Positions 16,860 through 24,905 of a stretch of DNA of 36,051 bases are shown here, piece by piece. Every line of letters starts with the position of its first letter. Within the stretch, counting starts at the first letter, position 1. This DNA is from a bacterium (GTDB taxonomy: Bacteria > Armatimonadota > Abditibacteriia > Abditibacteriales > Abditibacteriaceae), in the NCBI GenBank assembly GCA_004172935.1, contig SDZD01000063.1, positions 1 to 36,051 of the forward strand, written 5' to 3'. The notes under the pieces were generated by a model. It was not told where the DNA came from. It saw only the letters and a program-made list of their open reading frames with translations, and searched no databases. Both the position numbers and the translations under genes were made by a program.

Positions 16860-16901
16860 AAAGGCGAGCGGAACGGGTAATTGCCTATTCCACTCGCCTT
16901 T
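16860..16901 (-). terminator. Intrinsic terminator after Gfo/Idh gene 2
   Basis: Stem AAAGGCGAGCGGAA (16860-16873) pairs with TTCCACTCGCCTTT (16888-16901) with one mismatch. On the reverse strand a T-rich run follows. It separates the dehydrogenase gene from the glycerate kinase gene. Confidence 0.75.
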
Positions 16902-16922
16902 CTTGTTGGTATCGTGCTGAAT

Positions 16923-17981
16923 TTAGAGGCGAATTTCGGCGCCTGTGCGAGCGGATTCGTAGATGGCGTCGAGGATGCGTTGCAGGGCAAGCGACTCTTC
17001 GGGTTTGATGAAGGGTTCGGCGGTGCCTTGCAGGGCATCGATGAAGTGAGCCATGCGGTTGGGGTTGACCAGAGTGGGCAACAACGGGGCTTCTTCGGTG
17101 ACCTGGCCCTGGCCGGATTCGTCGGCGTGGGTGAATTTCATGGAAGGCACGATGAGGCCACCATCGGTGCCGAAGACCTGAGTGAAGTCGGCGCCGTGTT
17201 CCATATAAGCGGCCCATGAAGCTTCGAGCAACACGGTGCGTCCGCTCTTGAGTTTGATGAGAGCAATGGCGAGATCATCGACATCGAAGGGTTTGTTGGG
17301 GTCGATTTCGCCCTTGCCCCAGTTGCCGTCGCCGATACCGCGCGGGCCGAACTGCGAGTAGGTCTGACCAGAAACGGAAGACGCTTCAAATTCGCCCATC
17401 AGGTACAAACAACGGTCGAGGGCGTGAACGCCGATGTCGTAGATGGAGCCACCGCCCGCGAATTTGGTCTGGGTGAACCAAGAACCGATACGAGGGATGC
17501 CAGATGGGCGCGTCATAGCGGTTTTAGCGTGGTAGAGGTCGCCAAGGTCGCCGCGCTCAATCATCTGTTTGGCGGTTTGTACCTGTGGGGTCATGCGGTT
17601 GTTCTGGCCGACCATGAGCAAAACACCTTGCTTTTTGGCTTCTTCGACGAGTTTGGCCGCATCGGTTGCGTTGGTCGCCATCGGCTTGTCGATCATGACG
17701 TTCTTGCCAGCTTGAAGCGCCTCAAGCGCGACGGGCGCGTGGAGGTAGTTGGGCAAAGCGATGGAGACGACGTGGATGTCGTCGCGCGCGAGAAGCTGTT
17801 TGTAGTCGGTGACGAGTTCGGGGACGTTGAACTTATCGGCGGCTTCGCGGCCACGTTCGGGCGAAACTTCGGCCAAAGCGACAACGCTTGCATCGGGATG
17901 CTTCTGGAACGACTCGATATGGTTGAGGCCGATGGCCCCGGCGCCAATGACGGCGACGTTATATGTTTGCTGGGCAGACAT
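16923..17981 (-). CDS. Gfo/Idh/MocA family NAD(P)-dependent oxidoreductase (2)
   Basis: A 352-residue dehydrogenase with Rossmann motif VIGAGAIGLNH (11-21), DKPMATN (98-104) in place of EKP with Lys99 retained, and GGGSIYDIGVHALD with Asp182 and His186. It resembles Gfo/Idh gene 1 in domain layout (for example LPNYLHAP versus TPNFLHAE, and the same Asp182/His186 spacing) but differs enough to suggest another substrate. Start chosen at ATG 17981 (MSAQQTYNVAVIG); an in-frame start at 18005 would add eight residues and is less like relatives. No Shine-Dalgarno sequence is visible. It ends before a terminator, so it appears monocistronic. Likely role is oxidation or epimerisation of a sugar or cyclitol; the exact reaction is unknown. 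Confidence 0.92.
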   Translation of the reverse strand: MSAQQTYNVAVIGAGAIGLNHIESFQKHPDASVVALAEVSPERGREAADKFNVPELVTDYKQLLARDDIHVVSIALPNYLHAPVALEALQAGKNVMIDKPMATNATDAAKLVEEAKKQGVLLMVGQNNRMTPQVQTAKQMIERGDLGDLYHAKTAMTRPSGIPRIGSWFTQTKFAGGGSIYDIGVHALDRCLYLMGEFEASSVSGQTYSQFGPRGIGDGNWGKGEIDPNKPFDVDDLAIALIKLKSGRTVLLEASWAAYMEHGADFTQVFGTDGGLIVPSMKFTHADESGQGQVTEEAPLLPTLVNPNRMAHFIDALQGTAEPFIKPEESLALQRILDAIYESARTGAEIRL

Positions 17982-18208
17982 GGAAGCGCGCAGTTTAAGC
18001 GTCATGCTCTAAAGCAGGCGTAAAAATATCGGACTTTGCAAGGGTGAATTGCTTCTGTTTTGCGTTGCTTTTGAAACGGGCTGGACGCGCCACCAGCACT
18101 CCACAAAATTGTTTCACATAAGAGCTACTTTCTTGATTTCCGGGGCGATAATCGCTGTACTATCCTGACAACGAGGGGCGGCTTTTTCATCCTCTCCTTC
18201 AGGCGTTT

Positions 18209-19513
18209 ATGACTCTTCGGAACAACTGCCCCGCGCGCCTTTTCACGGCGACATCCCTGCTTTTGTCGACGTCGAACTGCTTCGCTCAGGCAACTTGCCC
18301 AACTGTGCGTACGATTCCAGCGAAAAAGCCAGCGGCGCGCCGTGCCACTCCTGCACAAGCGCCAGTTCAGCGGGCGGCACAGGGAACGGTTCCCGGCCCG
18401 CTTCAAGCCGGGACGCGCATTATTTATGAAGCGGGCGATTCGGTGGTTCAGGGGGTTGGGGCACGCATGACGAAAGATGACCAGGGGAACTGGGTGGACA
18501 CACGCGGCAATCGTTGGCGCGAAGACCAGCTGAAGAGTTCGGGCGGCGTGGGGTATACCGCGCTCGACATCGTGCAAGCCTCGCCCAGTTTTGTGGCTGC
18601 CGATGTACGGAATTTCCTGATTGGATTCAACAATGCGACAACATTGACTGGTGGCAGCGCAGTGACCGGAAATGGGCAGGTGTTGGGGGATTCGGGAATG
18701 AAATATTGGATTAGTCCGGCCCGACTGGCGCAGATGAAGAATGGAAAAAGCGGTGGGCATCAAGTTCGGCGCCTGCCCTACTCGGCTGGGCGAAACAGCT
18801 TTAACGCCATCAGTATTAGCGACACCACTGCGGCATCATATGCTAACGAGATTTACGACTTGAAAACGGGAATTTTGCTTTCATCGAGCCGTTCGAGCAG
18901 TGGTGGGAGCCAGTTCACGCTGGGCGCGGGCAACACAATTACCACGGGAGCGGGAGCTTCGGCTATAAGCCACTTGCGTTTCATTGGTACACGCAAGAAA
19001 GGGATGCCGTGGGCCAATTCCCCTGCGCCCAGTTGGGCGAAGGCAGGGACGCGACTTGCTTACAACGGACAAGTGCAAAACGTGATGTATAACTCTGGTT
19101 TTCCACCTGCACCACCAACCGGGGCCGCGTTTTCGTGCGTTATTCACCGCGTGGCGGGTGGCTGCGTGTTGGTGAACACAATTTCGAGTCAGGACAACGG
19201 GAGAGGGCTTCCGCCCTCCACGCTACAGTCGCCACGTGTGTATGGCACGCTTTCGTCAGGGAGTTTGTGGGTGCCTCCGGTGGCGCTACAAAAGTTACGC
19301 CCCGGTCAAATTATCGACCAAGACCAACTCACCCACTATAACCTGACTTACGCAGGAATACAGAACGGCGTCGCACTGTTCCTCGACCAGGGGACAACCG
19401 ATCAGTGGGCTTACGCCTATAATCCTCAGAACGGTATGTTGGTGGGTTTCGATATTACGACCCGGCAGAATAATATGGGCGAACAGCGGCGGCAGTATCG
19501 CCTGGCGGGGTGA
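18209..19513 (+). CDS. Secreted protein of unknown function
   Basis: A 434-residue protein with a probable Sec signal peptide (basic MTLRNNCPAR, hydrophobic LFTATSLLLS, AQA cleavage site near residue 28). An Ala/Pro-rich linker (residues 38-62) follows. The rest is rich in Gly, Ser, Thr and Asn and looks like beta structure, including a region around 225-260 of Ser/Gly/Thr repeats (LLSSSRSSSGGSQFTLGAGN). Near the end, LRPGQIIDQDQLTHYNLTYAG and the WAYAYNPQNGMLVGFD segment recall extracellular sheet domains. I know no family for it. It should be periplasmic or external. TTGATT at 18133 and TACTAT at 18158 (19-base spacer) could be its promoter. It is convergent with the small gene at 19573. 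Confidence 0.75.
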   Translation: MTLRNNCPARLFTATSLLLSTSNCFAQATCPTVRTIPAKKPAARRATPAQAPVQRAAQGTVPGPLQAGTRIIYEAGDSVVQGVGARMTKDDQGNWVDTRGNRWREDQLKSSGGVGYTALDIVQASPSFVAADVRNFLIGFNNATTLTGGSAVTGNGQVLGDSGMKYWISPARLAQMKNGKSGGHQVRRLPYSAGRNSFNAISISDTTAASYANEIYDLKTGILLSSSRSSSGGSQFTLGAGNTITTGAGASAISHLRFIGTRKKGMPWANSPAPSWAKAGTRLAYNGQVQNVMYNSGFPPAPPTGAAFSCVIHRVAGGCVLVNTISSQDNGRGLPPSTLQSPRVYGTLSSGSLWVPPVALQKLRPGQIIDQDQLTHYNLTYAGIQNGVALFLDQGTTDQWAYAYNPQNGMLVGFDITTRQNNMGEQRRQYRLAG

Positions 19514-19572
19514 TAGAAGCGCATCATACGCGGACACGCCTGCACCCATTTCGGCCTACACGGTTTGTATTT

Positions 19573-19824
19573 TCAGGTGGTTTTGAAAGGGCGCGCTCCT
19601 TCTTCTGATGAGAGTAGGTCTAAAAGGTAGAGACAGGCTTCGGCTTCGGAGTGAAATTCTCGAAGTGCAGAGCGTTCTCCTTTTTCGGCGTAGTAGACAC
19701 ACCAAATGTCATCTTGATCGTGAGCGAGGACGTAGCGTTCATCGGGGGGATGTTGGTCTAAGGGGTAGCTTGTAGGCTCAACATTTAATTGGCTCAGGCG
19801 TTCATTGAGTTCTTCTTTTTCCAT
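19573..19824 (-). CDS. Small acidic cytosolic protein of unknown function
   Basis: An 83-residue protein, MEKEELNERLSQLNVEPTSY at its start. It has helix, loop, then a strand pair around DERYVLAHD and IWCVYYAEKGERSALREF, and a C-terminal helix SEAEACLYLLDLL. The pattern (NxxYVL, W-x-VYY-x-E-x-G-x-R, a phenylalanine, then E-x-EAC-x-YLL) is one I associate with small proteins found next to, or fused to, secreted NAD-glycohydrolase-type (TNT) toxins, perhaps as immunity proteins. That link is recollection, not shown by the sequence here; no toxin domain is recognisable in the neighbouring gene. Acidic composition and absence of signal or membrane segments indicate a soluble protein. No ribosome binding site is evident. 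Confidence 0.7.
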   Translation of the reverse strand: MEKEELNERLSQLNVEPTSYPLDQHPPDERYVLAHDQDDIWCVYYAEKGERSALREFHSEAEACLYLLDLLSSEEGARPFKTT

Positions 19825-19973
19825 GATTATACCTCTCGAAATAGAAAGAGACCGATGGGATTCGGGGACTTTTACTCAACGCCTTTAGCGTTGCTCACGT
19901 CTACGTCAGTCGCATTTATACAGGGGGTGTTTGCTACTTCAGTGCCTCAACATGCGAATGTGGGGGAGATAAA

Positions 19974-20009
19974 CAAAAAACGGCGCCCTTTGTAGGGCGC
20001 CGTTTTTTG
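19974..20009. terminator. Intrinsic terminator after nadA
   Basis: A perfect 16-bp stem (CAAAAAACGGCGCCCT at 19974-19989, complement 19994-20009) with a TTGT loop lies 14 bases beyond the nadA stop. A and T tracts lie on both flanks, so it can work on either strand. Confidence 0.9.
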
Positions 20010-20023
20010 TGGTGATATGCCTT

Positions 20024-21238
20024 TTAGGCAAGTTCGATCATGCGGTCGAGGGCGAGTTTCGCTTCGCTGGCGATGGGTTCGGGGACGACTATCTGGTTAA
20101 CGACTTTGCCTTCGAGCAGGTTGTCCATAACCCATAACAGGTGAGGGCCGTCGACTCGGTACATGGTCGAGCAGACGCAGACGTTCGGGTTGAGGCTGAG
20201 AACGGTGCGGTCGGGGTACTCCTGCGCCAAGCGGGAGACTAGGTTGATTTCGGTGCCGATAGCGAAGACATCGCCGGGTTTACCTGCCGCGATGATCTGG
20301 CGGATTTTTTCGGTCGAACCGTAGGAATCGCTGGCGAGAACGACATCGTAGGTGCATTCGGGGTGGCTGACGACGTGAACGCCGGGGTGCTGTTTGCGAA
20401 TGTTACGGATGTGGATGGGCAAGAAGGTGCCGTGAACCGAGCAGTGGCCGCGCCAAAGCAAAATGGGGGCTTTTTGCAGAGCTTCGGGCGTGTTGCCGCC
20501 CATATCCTGATTTGGGTCCCAGACGAGGCAGTCGTCAAGCGAGAAGCCCATGTCGAGGACAGCCGTGTTGCGGCCCAAATGCTGGTCGGGGAAGAACAAC
20601 AGTTTCTCGCCGCCCGCGCCGCCTTCTGCGACGGGAGTGAGCGCCCATTCCATAATTTTCTTGGCGTTGGAGCTGGTGCAAACCGAACCACCGTTGCGTC
20701 CGACGAAAGCTTTGAGGTTGGCCGCCGAGTTCATGTAGGTGATGGGGATGATTTTCTGACCATCACAGGCTTCGGTGAGGGCTTCCCATGCTTCTTCGAC
20801 CTGGTCGATGTCGGCCATGTCGGCCATCGAGCAACCGGCGTGCAGGTCGGGCAGAATAACCTTCTGGTGTGGGGCGCTGAGGATGTCGGCGCTTTCGGCC
20901 ATGAAGTGGACGCCACAGAAGATCAGGAACTCAGCTTCGGGACGAGCCGCCGCATCTTTGCAGAGCTTGAAGGAGTCGCCGCGAAAATCGGCCCAGCGGA
21001 TGACTTCTTCGCGCTGGTAGTGGTGGCCCAGAATGACGAGGCGAGTGCCCAGTTTGGCTCTGGCTTCGCCGATGAGTTGGATGATTTCGTCGGGGCTGAG
21101 ACGGGTATATTTTTCGGGCAACGGCACCTGCAACTGAGCGCCGCGCTCCATAGAAATATGGCCCGTGAAACCATTTTCAGTCGCGTGGATACCGCGAAAC
21201 GCGGTAGCAAGTTCGCCTTGTAGTTGAAGATTAGCCAT
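20024..21238 (-). CDS. nadA: Quinolinate synthase
   Basis: A 404-residue NadA of the longer type. It condenses iminoaspartate with dihydroxyacetone phosphate to make quinolinate, a precursor of NAD, using an oxygen-sensitive [4Fe-4S] cluster. Motifs include GHHYQREEVIRWADFRGDS (71-89), FCGVHFMAESADIL (107-120), HAGCSMADMAD (133-143), CTSSNAKKIMEW (187-198), FPDQHLGRN (216-224), HCSVHGTF (265-272), SHPECTYDV and NPNVCVCSTMYR (351-362). By comparison with characterised NadA proteins, Cys136, Cys266 and Cys356 are likely cluster ligands; this assignment is inferred from motif position. nadB and nadC are not adjacent, so de novo synthesis genes appear dispersed. It diverges from corA; the shared upstream region holds an inverted repeat. 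A strong terminator follows. Confidence 0.97.
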   Translation of the reverse strand: MANLQLQGELATAFRGIHATENGFTGHISMERGAQLQVPLPEKYTRLSPDEIIQLIGEARAKLGTRLVILGHHYQREEVIRWADFRGDSFKLCKDAAARPEAEFLIFCGVHFMAESADILSAPHQKVILPDLHAGCSMADMADIDQVEEAWEALTEACDGQKIIPITYMNSAANLKAFVGRNGGSVCTSSNAKKIMEWALTPVAEGGAGGEKLLFFPDQHLGRNTAVLDMGFSLDDCLVWDPNQDMGGNTPEALQKAPILLWRGHCSVHGTFLPIHIRNIRKQHPGVHVVSHPECTYDVVLASDSYGSTEKIRQIIAAGKPGDVFAIGTEINLVSRLAQEYPDRTVLSLNPNVCVCSTMYRVDGPHLLWVMDNLLEGKVVNQIVVPEPIASEAKLALDRMIELA

Positions 21239-21282
21239 TGTAATTCTCGAAGTAGTTTCTAAAGTTTGCCTCTATCATGGGT

Positions 21283-21300
21283 TTGTGAAAAGATTCACAA
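21283..21300. promoter_or_regulatory. Inverted repeat between divergent nadA and corA, possible operator
   Basis: TTGTGAA-aaga-TTCACAA is a perfect 7-bp inverted repeat, extendable by one base each side, in the 75-base space between the two divergent start codons. Its position suits a regulator binding site acting on either gene. No cognate regulator is in the window. Confidence 0.4.
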
Positions 21301-21313
21301 GCCTTCGTCATTA

Positions 21314-22360
21314 ATGGACGCCAAACTCGCGCGTGTGTTTCAAGGGATTTTTTACGACGCACCAAAAAATGCTGTAGAAGTGATGGACAAGGCGGAATTG
21401 CACAAAATCGCCTTGAAATCGGATCATACCACGTGCCAACCTCTGGGCAACGAGCGCTCGTTCATGTGGATCGACATAACACAACCTTCGGATGAGAAGT
21501 TGGAGATGCTGAGTGAACGCTTCAAGCTCGACCCTCAGATTCTGGAAGATTTGAAGGGGCGCGAAGGGCGCCCGAAGTTACACGACTACGACGACTACAT
21601 CTACATCATTTTTCATGCGATTACCCTCGACCCCGACCCTGACCACGAGGGCAAGCACGAAATCAACACGCACGAAATCGACTGTCTGCTGGGCGGCGAC
21701 TGGATTATCACCATCCACGACGACCCGATGCCCAAATTCGACACACTTGCGACGCGCTGGAAACGGCGCCCCGAATGGATGAGAAATGGTGCGGGCAACT
21801 TGTTGTATGAGTTGATGGACGCGGTGCTGGACGATTACTTTCCCATTCTCGACAGGCTGGACGAGAAAATCGACTCTTTTGAAGACCGCTTATATGGGGC
21901 GGGCGAGAGCGATGATGATTCGGGGGATGGAAAGCTATCGAGCGAGATTTTCGCGCTGAAGCGGGCGCTGTTGGAAGTGCGCCACATCGCGGGGCCAACG
22001 CGCGATGTCGCCAACATTCTGTTGAGGCGCGACGCCGAAGAAGGCGGCAAGCACTTCGCAGCGTTTCAGGACTTGTACGACCACTCATCGCGCATCGTGG
22101 AAAACATCGACACCTACCGCGATATTCTTTCGGGAGCGCTGGACGCATACCTCGCCATTGAATCGAACCGCATGAACGCGGTGATGAAGCGGCTGACGGC
22201 GTACTCGATTATCTTGCTGCTTCCGACGCTGATCGCGGGCATTTATGGGATGAACTTCGATGACATGCCCAAGCAACATGGATTCTGGGGTTCGCTCGGC
22301 GCCATGGGCATCATCGTCGGCAGCTTGCTGGTGTATTTCAAGTGGCGCAAGTGGATGTAG
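21314..22360 (+). CDS. corA: CorA-family Mg2+/Co2+ transporter
   Basis: A 348-residue protein matching CorA: a large soluble N-terminal domain with a long stalk helix (about 245-293), then two C-terminal membrane helices (about 294-311 and 325-341). The first helix ends in the diagnostic YGMNF (311-315), the GMN selectivity motif at the pore mouth. The C-terminus is the usual basic KWRKWM. It should form a homopentameric Mg2+ channel in the inner membrane. Start chosen at ATG 21314 (MDAKLARVF), because the longer alternative from 21266 would run through the inverted repeat and translate unlikely sequence. An acidic insert (ESDDDSGDG, about 198-206) sits in the stalk region. No Shine-Dalgarno is visible. 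Confidence 0.95.
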   Translation: MDAKLARVFQGIFYDAPKNAVEVMDKAELHKIALKSDHTTCQPLGNERSFMWIDITQPSDEKLEMLSERFKLDPQILEDLKGREGRPKLHDYDDYIYIIFHAITLDPDPDHEGKHEINTHEIDCLLGGDWIITIHDDPMPKFDTLATRWKRRPEWMRNGAGNLLYELMDAVLDDYFPILDRLDEKIDSFEDRLYGAGESDDDSGDGKLSSEIFALKRALLEVRHIAGPTRDVANILLRRDAEEGGKHFAAFQDLYDHSSRIVENIDTYRDILSGALDAYLAIESNRMNAVMKRLTAYSIILLLPTLIAGIYGMNFDDMPKQHGFWGSLGAMGIIVGSLLVYFKWRKWM

Positions 22361-22368
22361 CACATATT

Positions 22369-22427
22369 CCCCGAATGAATTCGGGGACTACAAGCCGCTT
22401 AGCGACAACTGTTCGCCTTCGCGAACA
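22369..22427. repeat. Multi-hairpin dispersed repeat, copy B
   Basis: CCCCGAAT-ga-ATTCGGGG (22369-22386) forms a perfect first stem. Linker CTACAAG, a short second stem (CGC-tta-GCG) and the third stem TGTTCGC-cttc-GCGAACA (22410-22427) follow. Same order and linkers as copy A at 2333. Confidence 0.75.
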
Positions 22428-22475
22428 ACAGAATGATCTGGCAATCGAGTTTGCTATTGATGGGGAATTGAGGGA

Positions 22476-22496
22476 GGGCGAACACGAGGTTCGCCC
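22476..22496. repeat. REP-like hairpin, copy 1
   Basis: GGGCGAAC-acgag-GTTCGCCC is a perfect 8-bp stem with a 5-base loop, between the corA stop and the S66 peptidase start. A close relative lies just after the S66 gene (23622-23648). Confidence 0.7.
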
Positions 22497-22551
22497 CAAC
22501 ATTAGAGATAGGGGACATTAGCGGTGAAAATCGGGCAAATTATTCCTCCAT

Positions 22552-23601
22552 ATGGGGACATTGAAGTTTGCTGGGCTTCGGAAATTACAACACGGCGATA
22601 AGGTCGCGATTCTTTCGCCGTCATATGCTGCGCCGGGGCGTTGGCCGCATATTTACGAGTTGGGTATCAAGCGTTTGTGGGAGGATTTTGGGCTTGAAGG
22701 GGTGGCGTATCCGACGACTTTTAAGCTGGGCGCCTCGAAGCAGGAGCGGAGTGCCGACCTCATCGCGGCGTTTGAGAACCCAGAAATAAAGGGCATCATC
22801 GCGACGCTGGGTGGGGATGACCAGGTGACTTACGTTAAACATTTGCCTGATGCACCGTTTCGCGATAATCCCAAACCTTACTTTGGCTATAGCGACAACA
22901 CGCACCTGATGAACCATCTGTGGTTGAATGGGGTGCCATCTTATTATGGTGGTGCGCTCTTCACGGAGTTTGCGCGCACTCCGCGCATGGATGAATTTAC
23001 CGTAGGGTATTTGAAGAAGGCGCTTTTTGAAGGCGGCGAAGCGGAGCTTTCGGCTTCCGACACATTCAATGATGTTGGAGTGGGGTGGGACAGCCCGAAC
23101 AATCTCACCCAGGAGAAATTCTATGAGCCGAGCGAGGGATGGCAGTGGGATGAAAAGGGCGGCTTATTTGAGGGCTTTACATGGGGAGGGTGTTTGGAGT
23201 CGATTGATGAAATTTTGCGTCATGGCGGGCGACTCCCTACCCTTCAGCAATTCGAGGAAGTGATTTTGATCACCGAGACTTCGGAAGAGATTCCTGCGCA
23301 TGAATATGTCCGCCGCGTTTATCGGGCGCTGGGTGAGCGCGGCATTCTTGGCCGGATTCAAGGTTTGTTGGTGGGCAGACCCAAAGCGTGGGAATTTGGC
23401 AGGGAACATTCGCCCGATGAAAAGACGAGGTATCGCGAGGAACAACGCCAGACGATTTTGGCGATTGTGCGCGAGTACAACGACTCTATTCCGGTCGTTC
23501 AGAACATGGATTTCGGGCATACCAATCCGCAAATTTGCCTACCGCATGGGTTTAGGGCGCGCATTGATGGGGACAAGAGGAAAGTTAAGGTGGTTTTTTG
23601 A
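22552..23601 (+). CDS. S66-family serine carboxypeptidase (LD-carboxypeptidase / MccF-like)
   Basis: A 349-residue enzyme of peptidase family S66, with the Ser-Glu-His triad in order: Ser114 in FGYSDNTHLM, Glu216 in WGGCLESID, His323 in DFGHTNPQ. The N-terminal KVAILSPSYAAPG and the IKGIIATLGGDD segment are also typical. Family members either trim the terminal D-Ala from tetrapeptide murein (LdcA, recycling) or cleave the peptide-nucleotide antibiotic microcin C (MccF). Length and the absence of an export signal point to a cytosolic enzyme. The extended middle region (residues 185-205) and the absence of other murein genes leave MccF-like resistance as a fair alternative. The gene is bracketed by two REP-like hairpins. 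No Shine-Dalgarno sequence; CCTCC rather than GGAGG lies just before the ATG. Confidence 0.9.
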   Translation: MGTLKFAGLRKLQHGDKVAILSPSYAAPGRWPHIYELGIKRLWEDFGLEGVAYPTTFKLGASKQERSADLIAAFENPEIKGIIATLGGDDQVTYVKHLPDAPFRDNPKPYFGYSDNTHLMNHLWLNGVPSYYGGALFTEFARTPRMDEFTVGYLKKALFEGGEAELSASDTFNDVGVGWDSPNNLTQEKFYEPSEGWQWDEKGGLFEGFTWGGCLESIDEILRHGGRLPTLQQFEEVILITETSEEIPAHEYVRRVYRALGERGILGRIQGLLVGRPKAWEFGREHSPDEKTRYREEQRQTILAIVREYNDSIPVVQNMDFGHTNPQICLPHGFRARIDGDKRKVKVVF

Positions 23602-23621
23602 TAGATGGGGAAGCAAATAGG

Positions 23622-23648
23622 GGGCGAACACGAACTTCATGTTCGCCC
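23622..23648. repeat. REP-like hairpin, copy 2
   Basis: GGGCGAACA at 23622-23630 and TGTTCGCCC at 23640-23648 form a 9-bp stem with a 9-base loop. Located between convergent genes, it may also terminate transcription of both. Related to copy 1 at 22476. Confidence 0.65.
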
Positions 23649-23676
23649 TTAATAGAGACCGATAACATCGGCGGGG

Positions 23677-24753
23677 TTAATTAGGATTGGCGAAGGCGAA
23701 GGTGCGGGCTTCGCGGTCGTAGCCGTATTGCAGCAGGACTGTTTTGGCAGTGACATTTTCGGGAATGGGCCAGTAGAAACGGACGCGAATTTCTTCGCCG
23801 GGGGCGAGTTGAGTGGAAGATTCTTCGTCGCGCGAGGCTTTGAGCATTGAGGTGGTGTAGGCAGTTTTTTCACCGTCAGCATCTTTCAAATCGGCTCGGA
23901 AATATGAGTAAGAAGCGTTGACCGATTTCTTACTGCCGTTGCGGATGGTGAAGGTGGCGAAGCAGTATTTTTGGCCTGTGCCGGGTTCGCGTCCGCCCAT
24001 TTTTTCGGTGGAATATTCGATTTTTTCGAGACGGGCATCGAAAGGATCGGAAACGGGGTAGAACACGCCCGTTTTGGCGGCGACCAATTTGAGGGCGGTT
24101 GCGCCGCTGTTATCGGTGGGGTCGGCGTAGGGCGCGACTAGCTTTTTTGCGATGGAGCGCAAATCGTAGCGGATAATGGGCGCCTTGGTTTCGTAGATAT
24201 GGCCGACGATGAGTTTGGGCACGGCACCGAAAGCAGCGACACGAATGATGGTGTAAGCGTCGATTTTTTGGCCGGGGTTGAGTTGCAGACCGACTGATTC
24301 GGAGGTGACTTCGCGCGCTAACTCGTTGATGTATTTGCGTGTGACGCCACTTGAATCTATGGCGATGAAAGACAGGTAGTTCGAGCTGAAATGGAATGAC
24401 TTGGCGGTTGGGTTGTGGGCAGTGAAGTGGAGAACCAACAACTTTTCGTCGCCTTTGGGAAAAATTGTTTGAGTGCCGACGTTGAGACGGTTGACCGTGT
24501 ATTCAGCGCTTTTGAGGGTGAAGTTGAACGGCATGTCTTTGCCAAGGGTGAAGGTTTGCCCCAGCCCGCCCTCGTAACCTACCAACTGGGTGGTGCCCAT
24601 TACTTCGCGGATGAGGCGCGGTGTGGGTTTGGCGGGCGCTGCTTTTGGGGCGGCGGTTTTAGCTTTGAGAGCTGTCTTTTTAGGGATGGCGTGGACGAAA
24701 GAGGAGCCTGTTGCAAACAGAGCGATGAGAGCGAATTGGCGAGTGAAGTTCAT
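23677..24753 (-). CDS. Secreted protein with two tandem immunoglobulin-like domains
   Basis: A 358-residue protein with a clear Sec signal peptide (MNFTRQFALIALFATGSSFV then HA|IP) and a Lys/Ala/Pro linker to about residue 45. The mature part shows two similar halves. The first is KLLVLHFTAHNPTAKSFHF through LQLNPGQKIDAYTIIRVAA and ends in PKLIVGHIYE. The second is KYCFATFTIRNGSKKSVNAS through TQLAPGEEIRVRFYWPIPE and ends in TVLLQYGYD. Each half reads as a beta-sandwich in which a strand with N-x-(T/S) is followed by a (L/A)-x-PG-(Q/E) turn. This is the pattern of DUF4352-like/telokin-type domains seen in bacterial surface proteins, an assignment I make with moderate confidence. It probably binds or scaffolds something outside the inner membrane. 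It diverges from the glycosidase gene at 24906. Confidence 0.75.
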   Translation of the reverse strand: MNFTRQFALIALFATGSSFVHAIPKKTALKAKTAAPKAAPAKPTPRLIREVMGTTQLVGYEGGLGQTFTLGKDMPFNFTLKSAEYTVNRLNVGTQTIFPKGDEKLLVLHFTAHNPTAKSFHFSSNYLSFIAIDSSGVTRKYINELAREVTSESVGLQLNPGQKIDAYTIIRVAAFGAVPKLIVGHIYETKAPIIRYDLRSIAKKLVAPYADPTDNSGATALKLVAAKTGVFYPVSDPFDARLEKIEYSTEKMGGREPGTGQKYCFATFTIRNGSKKSVNASYSYFRADLKDADGEKTAYTTSMLKASRDEESSTQLAPGEEIRVRFYWPIPENVTAKTVLLQYGYDREARTFAFANPN

Positions 24754-24905
24754 GGTTTCTCGGAGTGAGCAGCGCGATGTGCTGCCGTCGATGGGAGAAA
24801 TTGTAGAAAGACACTCTGAAAAATCCCTGACGCCACAGTCTGAAAAGGTGAGTTTTTAGGGCATCCAGAGCATGGAATTACTGACAAACTCGCGTCTCCT
24901 GACTT

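Noticed and set aside
18125..18763. Reverse-strand open frame of 212 codons
   Set aside because: Overlaps the signal-peptide gene on the other strand; rich in Arg, His and Cys in an unlikely pattern.
20363..21223. Forward-strand open frame of 286 codons
   Set aside because: Antisense to nadA, whose motifs are unambiguous.
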